This document shows positions 59,439-64,000 of a stretch of 64,000 nucleotides of DNA, piece by piece. The notes under the pieces are model-generated. The model made no database searches and had not been told where the DNA came from. It was given only the letters and a program-made list of their open reading frames with translations. The stretch is taken from the NCBI RefSeq assembly GCF_008180445.1, contig NZ_VTER01000004.1, positions 62,001 to 126,000 of the forward strand. Direction: 5' to 3'. Both the position numbers and the translations under genes were made by a program. The DNA is from Bacillus_AB infantis_B. Its GTDB lineage: Bacteria > Bacillota > Bacilli > Bacillales > Cytobacillaceae. Position 1 is the first letter of the stretch, and each line of letters starts with the position of its first letter.

Positions 59439-60358
59439 AACAGTCCCGGTCATTGGCAGATATCTGCCTTCTTCTGGTAGCACTCGTGTGGGGTGCAACC
59501 TTTGTGCTGGTCCAGAATGCCATTTCTTTTCTGGAGCCTTTCACATTCAATGCGGTGCGTTTTTTTATCGCAGGTATGCTCCTTGCCGTGTGGCTCGTTA
59601 TTTTTAAACGGGAGCAGCTGGTCCATCTCAATTGGAAGCTGGTGTCCTCCGGAATATTTATTGGCCTTTGGCTGTTTGCAGGATATGCCTTCCAGACAGC
59701 CGGCCTTCTTTATACAACTTCTTCAAAAGCAGGCTTTATTACGGGCTTAAGTGTAGTGATGGTCCCTTTATTATCATTTGCTCTCCTGAAAATGAAGCCA
59801 GGCGGCAACAGCGTCATCGGAGTGGCTGCTGCGGCGGCCGGCCTCTATCTGCTCGCCATGACTGATGCATCTTCCCTGAACAAAGGGGATATGCTGACCT
59901 TTGTCTGTGCTGCAGGATTTGCCCTTCATATCATTTTCACCGGCAAATTCAGCAAACATCATCCGGCCCTGCTTTTGACTGTTGTGCAAATACTGACTGT
60001 GTCAGCTCTTTCAAGTGTTTCTGCTATCTTTTTCGAGGATTGGCAGTCAGCTCTTAATCCTGATATCATCCTCGAAGCAAATGTGGTTACAGCTTTGCTG
60101 GTGACTTCCCTATTTGCAACCGCTCTCGCCTTTTTGGCTCAAACTGCCTTCCAGAAATTCACCACTCCCACGAGAGTGGCGCTAATCTTTGCAATGGAGC
60201 CAGTCTTTGCCGCGGCAGCCGGTTATTTCTGGGCAGGGGACCGCCTTACCATTACAGCCCTTGCTGGATGCGGGCTGATTTTTGCGGGCATGGTCTATGC
60301 AGAGATGCCTTCGAGTAAGGAAAAACGAGCAGCGGCCCGTGAGCAAAAATCCGCTTAA
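59435..60358 (+). CDS. EamA/DMT superfamily transporter
   Basis: A 307-residue protein with ten predicted membrane helices in two EamA repeats. The first repeat has LLVALVWGATFVLVQNAISFLEPFTFNAVRFFIAGMLL, the second FVCAAGFALHIIFTGKFSK, with ALIFAMEPVFAAAAGYFWAGDRLT near the end, and a basic tail. It probably exports a metabolite or amino acid; the substrate is unknown. It is translationally coupled to the RNase H gene, with no clear functional link. Confidence 0.88.
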   Translation: MKQSRSLADICLLLVALVWGATFVLVQNAISFLEPFTFNAVRFFIAGMLLAVWLVIFKREQLVHLNWKLVSSGIFIGLWLFAGYAFQTAGLLYTTSSKAGFITGLSVVMVPLLSFALLKMKPGGNSVIGVAAAAAGLYLLAMTDASSLNKGDMLTFVCAAGFALHIIFTGKFSKHHPALLLTVVQILTVSALSSVSAIFFEDWQSALNPDIILEANVVTALLVTSLFATALAFLAQTAFQKFTTPTRVALIFAMEPVFAAAAGYFWAGDRLTITALAGCGLIFAGMVYAEMPSSKEKRAAAREQKSA

Positions 60359-60403
60359 TATAGAAGACAGCAGAAAGCACGGCTGAATGCCGTTTATAGA
60401 GAC

Positions 60404-60437
60404 GATAGGCCCTGGCACTTGCCAGGGCCTATATTTC
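60404..60437 (+). terminator. Terminator of the EamA gene
   Basis: TAGGCCCTGGCA/TGCCAGGGCCTA stem with a 2-base apparent loop, then ATTTCTTC. Confidence 0.8.
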
Positions 60438-60471
60438 TTCTCCGGCAGCTGCACCAATCCAAACTGCAGGA

Positions 60472-60504
60472 TAAAAAAAGAGGAGAGGCACGGGCCTCCC
60501 CTCT
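60472..60504 (-). terminator. Terminator of the 60508 gene
   Basis: AGAGGGGAGGC/GCCTCTCCTCT hairpin followed by T7 on the minus strand. Confidence 0.85.
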
Positions 60505-60507
60505 GGC

Positions 60508-60777
60508 TTATATAGCCAAAAGCTCTTTTTGTTTGATGAAATGGAGCGCTTCTTTGCGGGTAGTGATCCCATTTGCTATCAGCATTTCCAGCAGGGACAC
60601 ATAAAAGCTCCCGTCAAAGGCTTTTTGTGCTTTTAGTGTTATTTCGATAGCGGCATTTGCCAGTTCATCCGAGGCATTCGTATATTGCTTGCCAAAGTAT
60701 ACAAATCCTTTTGCGTCTTCACGGAATTGAAAGCCTTTGCTTTCAAGGTGAGTCAAATATTCTTCAACGGTTTTCAA
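60508..60777 (-). CDS. Small conserved hypothetical protein (possibly DUF6123)
   Basis: An 89-residue soluble helical protein: MKTVEEYLTHLESKGFQF, then a FVYFGKQYTNASDELANAAIEITLKAQ segment, then FYVSLLEMLIANGITTRKEA. I believe this is the Bacillus family DUF6123, but only from memory. The function is unknown. The start is TTG 60777 with GGGAG 10 bases upstream. The DUF212 protein gene lies just upstream (30 bases), so they may be co-transcribed. Confidence 0.65.
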   Translation of the reverse strand: MKTVEEYLTHLESKGFQFREDAKGFVYFGKQYTNASDELANAAIEITLKAQKAFDGSFYVSLLEMLIANGITTRKEALHFIKQKELLAI

Positions 60778-60806
60778 TATGCTGCAGCTCCCTGAATCTT
60801 GTCATC

Positions 60807-61304
60807 CTATCTTCTAAATTTTACCTTAAATTTCGACAATTTTCTATCTTTTTTTGAGAGCAGATAGCCTGCCGAACCGGTAAGGATTCCAAGCAGGGCG
60901 CCTCCCAGCACTTCCTGTGGCTGATGCCCGAGCATTTCTTTAAGCTTTTTCGGTTTTTCTTCACTGAATTCAACAGCTTCATCTTTATGGACTTTGTCCA
61001 TCAGCTCTTCCATAGAGTTAACCTTCAAGGTCAGCTCGCCCGTCTGCCTCCGAATACCCTGGGCATCATACATGACAATCAGGCCGAACACAAGGGACAA
61101 AGCAAAATCAATTGTCGGCATCCCGCGTTTCAGGGCGATGAATGTAGTCAGGGAGGACACGCCTGCTGAATGGGAACTCGGCATCCCCCCTGTCTGGAAA
61201 AACAAACCCGGCTTCCATTCCCTTTTCTTTAGAAAGTGGAGAGGTATTTTCATGCCCTGTGCAAGGCAGATGCTGAGCAGCGCTACAATTACTCCTTTAT
61301 TCAA
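60807..61304 (-). CDS. Divergent PAP2 family protein (DUF212, YuiD-like)
   Basis: A 165-residue membrane protein of the divergent PAP2/acid phosphatase group. It has the GMPSSHSAGVSSLTTF motif (phosphatase His), the VMYDAQGIRRQTGE motif with the conserved Asp and Arg, and MLGHQPQEVLGGALLGI with the second conserved His. Three to four helices are predicted. It probably acts on a lipid or isoprenoid phosphate; the substrate is unknown. The start is TTG with GAGGTGA upstream. Confidence 0.9.
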   Translation of the reverse strand: MNKGVIVALLSICLAQGMKIPLHFLKKREWKPGLFFQTGGMPSSHSAGVSSLTTFIALKRGMPTIDFALSLVFGLIVMYDAQGIRRQTGELTLKVNSMEELMDKVHKDEAVEFSEEKPKKLKEMLGHQPQEVLGGALLGILTGSAGYLLSKKDRKLSKFKVKFRR

Positions 61305-61422
61305 TGGCCATCACCTCATCTTATATTGTGAAGATGAGGGGGTTTAAATATTCGTTTGGCAAATACTAAAGCTGCAGGTGCAATAATCAGCAGCTGCATA
61401 CCTTTTCCGGAGGTGAATGCAC

Positions 61423-61560
61423 GTGAGTAAAAACGGCCATGCCAACAGGGGGAAAAAAGCCCCTGGCGTCAATCCCCAAGGCTACGGACAGGATGCCGAG
61501 TTTGCCGAAGAGCCAAAAAGCAAGCTTGAGAATGCTGCAAAAAAGAAAAATACGAAATAA
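61423..61560 (+). CDS. sspL: Small acid-soluble spore protein L
   Basis: A 45-residue SASP-like protein: MSKNGHANRGKKAPGVNPQG, then PKSKLENAAKKKNTK at the end. The GVxPQG...PKxxLExxAKKxNTK pattern is that of B. subtilis SspL, a minor spore protein made in the forespore. It starts at GTG with GGAGG 9 bases upstream. I see no clear SigG promoter. Its presence beside ypcP matches B. subtilis and supports a spore-forming host. Confidence 0.85.
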   Translation: MSKNGHANRGKKAPGVNPQGYGQDAEFAEEPKSKLENAAKKKNTK

Positions 61561-61564
61561 CAGC

Positions 61565-61592
61565 AAAAGGAGCTGCAGCTATGGCAGCTCCT
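61565..61592. terminator. Terminator between sspL and ypcP
   Basis: GGAGCTGC/GCAGCTCC hairpin followed by TTTTG on the minus strand; serves mainly ypcP. Confidence 0.7.
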
Positions 61593-61614
61593 CCAATCTT
61601 ATACTATGCTGAAC

Positions 61615-62514
61615 TCAGGCAAGGCTCTTACTTTCCTCAAGCTTTTCGAGGTGCCTGTACAGCCCCCTTAATTCCAGTTCACTGAACTTTTCCATCGCCT
61701 TTTGCTGATTGATTTTATAAACGGCATCCTCCAGTACGCATTCGACTGGTACATCGCATTTAATCTCTGCCAGCTGCCTGCTCAGATGGAGCATTTCCAG
61801 CCCCTCTTCAATTTTAGCTTTTTGCGCTTTTGTGAGCTTATCCAGATTCTCGATAACGCCATCCACATGTTCGAACTGCTGCAGAAGCTTCAATGCTGTT
61901 TTTTCGCCGATTCCTTTTACCCCTGGATAGTTATCGCTTGGATCTCCCATAAAAGCTTTGAGGTCGATCATCTGCCTTGGCGTAATCCCTTTTTCTTCAT
62001 AAAAGGTGTCTGCTGTATGGACAAGATAATTGCCAAACCCTTTTTTAAGCAGGATGACCGAAATATCTTCGTCAAGGAGCTGCAGAATATCCTGATCGCC
62101 CGTCAGGATTGAAACCCTGGCCTCCTGCTGAAGATTTCTCGCAATCGTGCCGATGCAGTCATCGGCTTCAAACCCGGCCAGCCCGATGTTGGGAATATCC
62201 AAAGCTTCTACAGCTTCTTTAACCAGATCGAACTGTGGAAGCAGTTCGATTGGAGCTTCTGAGCGGTTTGCTTTATATTCGCTGAACATTTCAGTCCTGA
62301 AGGTTTTGCTGCCCATATCCCAGCAAACAGCCACATGTGTTGGCTTAAAGGATGATACGGCCGTGAAAAAATGCTTCAGGAATCCCTGGATCGCATTAGT
62401 CGGAACCCCTTTTGAATTGATCATAAACTGGCCGGTGACAGCAGTTGCAAAGAACGCCCTGAATAAGAGCGCCATGCCATCAACAAGCAGCAGGGAAGGT
62501 TTATTTTCATTCAT
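61615..62514 (-). CDS. ypcP: 5'-3' exonuclease (FEN-like, YpcP)
   Basis: A 299-residue nuclease resembling the 5' nuclease domain of PolA. It has LLLVDGMALLFRAFFAT, VCWDMGSKTFRTEMFSEYKANRSEAP, GFEADDCIGTIA, ILTGDQDILQLL and LKAFMGDPSDNYPGVKGIGEKTALKLL, which is the helix-hairpin-helix with metal-binding Asp. It removes 5' flaps and RNA primers, overlapping in role with PolA. The ATG has AAAAGGGG upstream. The gene lies in the same neighbourhood as in B. subtilis. Confidence 0.95.
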   Translation of the reverse strand: MNENKPSLLLVDGMALLFRAFFATAVTGQFMINSKGVPTNAIQGFLKHFFTAVSSFKPTHVAVCWDMGSKTFRTEMFSEYKANRSEAPIELLPQFDLVKEAVEALDIPNIGLAGFEADDCIGTIARNLQQEARVSILTGDQDILQLLDEDISVILLKKGFGNYLVHTADTFYEEKGITPRQMIDLKAFMGDPSDNYPGVKGIGEKTALKLLQQFEHVDGVIENLDKLTKAQKAKIEEGLEMLHLSRQLAEIKCDVPVECVLEDAVYKINQQKAMEKFSELELRGLYRHLEKLEESKSLA

Positions 62515-62602
62515 ATTGTACAGCCCCTTTTCTCTTCATATTTCACTATTATAACATGGATGAAGACACGGCTTCCCTGTAAAGATTTAGGGTCCTTTAA
62601 CA

Positions 62603-62630
62603 GTAAAAAGGCCTTGTAAAGGCCTTTCTG
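62603..62630 (-). terminator. Terminator of the 62643 gene
   Basis: AAAGGCC/GGCCTTT stem with a 7-base loop, followed by TTTTTAC on the minus strand. Confidence 0.8.
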
Positions 62631-62642
62631 TTTACAGGTCCA

Positions 62643-63251
62643 TCACTCTGCCTGCGGGTCTTTTTTTATGACTTCTATTCCCTTTTCTTTGAGTACATAC
62701 TGCATGGCAACCCTTGCTTTGACTACATTGTTATTCAGCACCATGGAATATTTCTTTCCATCCTTAAAGGTCACAATGAATTTGTCATCAGTTGCTATTC
62801 CTCCTGATAGTTTGGCTGTCTGCTCCGCAGCTGCCACTTCATCCCATGTGTATGTTTTTTCCTTCAGCGAAAAAATAGGGTCGATGGTAATGCCCTTCTG
62901 GTCTGCATAATGATACCCATCTGTACTAAGCAGGATGAGCAGCACACCAATAACAGCACTGCCTGCCAATAACCCTTTCAATCCTGCTGTCATTCTCTGC
63001 CTGCTAATGAGAACAGCTGCAGTTATGCATATGGCTGCAAGCAGCAGCAGGCCGGCAATGAAAACGCCATAAGCAGCCCTCAATGGTTCAAAGAACCATT
63101 CCCCTGATGGTGAAAACAGGATTTCCTGCAGAGGTATCAGGATGAAAATCGGCACAAAACACGACGACAATATCAAGATGATCGCACATGAAACAAAGAT
63201 TTGGCTCTTTTCCGTTTTTCTCTTTTTTGTAATGGTATAGCCTGTGCTCAT
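62643..63251 (-). CDS. Hypothetical membrane protein with a cytoplasmic or external beta-rich C terminus
   Basis: A 202-residue protein with about three membrane helices (residues about 17-40, 55-82, 90-108). The soluble C terminus of about 90 residues reads ITIDPIFSLKEKTYTWDEVAAAEQ, then KFIVTFKDGKKYSMVLNN, which has the feel of a PH-like or YcxB-like domain. I do not recognise the family. The ATG has AGGGGG upstream. It stands alone between ypcP and the sulfurtransferase gene. Confidence 0.65.
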   Translation of the reverse strand: MSTGYTITKKRKTEKSQIFVSCAIILILSSCFVPIFILIPLQEILFSPSGEWFFEPLRAAYGVFIAGLLLLAAICITAAVLISRQRMTAGLKGLLAGSAVIGVLLILLSTDGYHYADQKGITIDPIFSLKEKTYTWDEVAAAEQTAKLSGGIATDDKFIVTFKDGKKYSMVLNNNVVKARVAMQYVLKEKGIEVIKKDPQAE

Positions 63252-63313
63252 GAAAAAAGATCCCCCTAATAATATTTCAGAACCTTCTCAATTATACAAT
63301 AGAAGCAAAAGTA

Positions 63314-63342
63314 AAAAAATCCCTTTTTAAGGGATTTTCTTT
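63314..63342. terminator. Terminator of the sulfurtransferase gene
   Basis: AAAATCCC/GGGATTTT hairpin followed by a T-run on both strands. Confidence 0.8.
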
Positions 63343-64000
63343 TTATTTGCCAGCTGCCTGAGCGACTGGATTCTCCTCATAGGAAATCCAGTCGCTGAAG
63401 CTGCCGATATAGAGCTTTACATTTTCATAGCCTGCTTCCTTTAAAGCAATGTAATTCGGGGCGGCCGTGACGCCTGAACCGCAATAAACAATGACAGAAT
63501 CTTCCGGGCTGATGCTGCTGAATCTTTTTCTTTGTCCTTCTGCATTCCTGTATTTTCCGCCATAGAATCCGTCTGTCCATGGGTAATTGACGGCTCCGGG
63601 AATATGGCCCGCTTTTTTATCAATAGGCTCCTCTATTCCCAGATAGCGTTTTTTCTCCCGTGAATCTATTAAGGTTTTCTTGCTTTCAGCCGCGGAAACC
63701 TTTTTTGCCTCTTCTGCATCAGCCAGTATATCGGCATTCAGGCTTAAGTTATATTCACTCCTCGCAATGTGGGGAATTTCTTTTGTCACAGGCTGTCCTT
63801 CCTTCTTCCATGCTTTGAAGCCGCCATTCAGGACATAGACGTTTTCCTGGCCGGCATATTTCAGCAGCCACCATAATCTTGCAGCAAACGCCCCTTCTCC
63901 GCCGTCATAAGCAATGACAGTTGAATGATTGGAGATTCCCGCCTGTTCAAGTTTTCCCTTGAAATCATCCATATCCGGGAGGGGGTGCCTTCCGCCATGC
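63343..64000 (-). CDS. Sulfurtransferase (rhodanese, 3-mercaptopyruvate type), 5' end outside the window
   Basis: A two-domain rhodanese protein cut by the right edge. The frame stays open through 64000 with the residues HGGRHPLPDMDDF, a motif just before the middle of the N-terminal domain, so roughly 60-70 residues are missing. The C-terminal domain has the active-site loop VYCGSGVTAAP (CGSGVT, with catalytic Cys), as in 3-mercaptopyruvate sulfurtransferases rather than thiosulfate enzymes (CRxGxx[R/T]). It moves sulfane sulfur to thiol acceptors. Confidence 0.9.
   Translation of the reverse strand, partial: HGGRHPLPDMDDFKGKLEQAGISNHSTVIAYDGGEGAFAARLWWLLKYAGQENVYVLNGGFKAWKKEGQPVTKEIPHIARSEYNLSLNADILADAEEAKKVSAAESKKTLIDSREKKRYLGIEEPIDKKAGHIPGAVNYPWTDGFYGGKYRNAEGQRKRFSSISPEDSVIVYCGSGVTAAPNYIALKEAGYENVKLYIGSFSDWISYEENPVAQAAGK

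Noticed and set aside
1..64000. CRISPR arrays, tRNA/rRNA genes, prophage or insertion sequences
   Set aside because: No regularly spaced repeats, cloverleaf-type sequences, integrases or transposases were found on either strand.

Overview
The window looks like chromosomal DNA of a low-to-mid GC, spore-forming member of the Bacillaceae. The evidence is a complete gerA-type germinant receptor operon, an sspL spore protein gene, GGAGG-type ribosome sites, frequent TTG/GTG starts, T-box and preQ1 leaders, and a gene set matching the Bacillus subtilis ypmS-ypcP neighbourhood (ypmS/R/Q/P, ilvA, dfrA, thyB, ypjP, ypiP, brxA, ilvD, ypgR, ypgQ, bsaA, metA, cspD, ypeQ, ypeP, ypdP, ypdQ, sspL, ypcP). 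Most genes are on the minus strand. I cannot name a species. No rRNA, tRNA, CRISPR array, transposase or phage gene was seen.

Layout. 1-3.5 kb: a truncated minus-strand gene with a structured leader, a DUF4397 protein, then ypmS-ypmR-ypmQ(sco). 3.5-7.4 kb: gerAA-AB-AC germination receptor. 7.4-11.7 kb: nucleoside hydrolase, DegV, YpmP, a small DUF5658 membrane protein, and ilvA with a large palindrome on its promoter. 11.9-14.2 kb: a small protein, a MITE-like repeat, dfrA-thyA, and a secreted anthrax-lethal-factor-like zinc protease directly upstream of thyA. 14.5-16.3 kb: a short threonyl-tRNA synthetase lacking the TGS and editing domains, behind two tandem threonine T-box leaders.

16.5-27.2 kb is the main accessory island, a Ter (tellurium/envelope stress) cluster. 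It has three TerD proteins, TerC, TelA and YceG, plus a four-gene set (C-C bond lyase, PRTase_2/TRSP, StiP-type PRTase, HAD hydrolase). That set matches the predicted nucleoside-like metabolite module described for Ter systems. The yceG and terD-terC units each start with a perfect TGAAAC-N16-CGTA ECF sigma promoter, and the biosynthetic unit has a weaker one. A further perfect copy drives a methyltransferase-AIM24 pair at 47 kb, so these loci may share an envelope-stress regulon. The island and the ThrRS/protease genes lie between ypjP and thyA, which adjoin in B. subtilis.

27.2-44.5 kb: ypjP, an aminotransferase, a 25-residue membrane peptide, ypiP, brxA, ilvD, ypgR, an ABC-F protein, ypgQ, a second DegV, an amidohydrolase coupled to a 1032-residue GNAT fusion protein, bsaA, an unknown gene and fhs. 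44.7-54.8 kb: metA (with the Glu111 of acetyl-CoA-using enzymes), AIM24, a methyltransferase, a DUF3892 protein, a Bacillus-type interspersed repeat, mntR, topB, and the mntABCD manganese importer with an MntR-like box on its promoter. 55-64 kb: a second MITE copy, an HD-GYP protein, cspD, ypeQ, ypeP, a preQ1-I riboswitch controlling the queuosine-precursor transporter, an RNase HI-like protein with an EamA exporter, small genes, sspL, the YpcP nuclease, a membrane protein and a truncated rhodanese sulfurtransferase.
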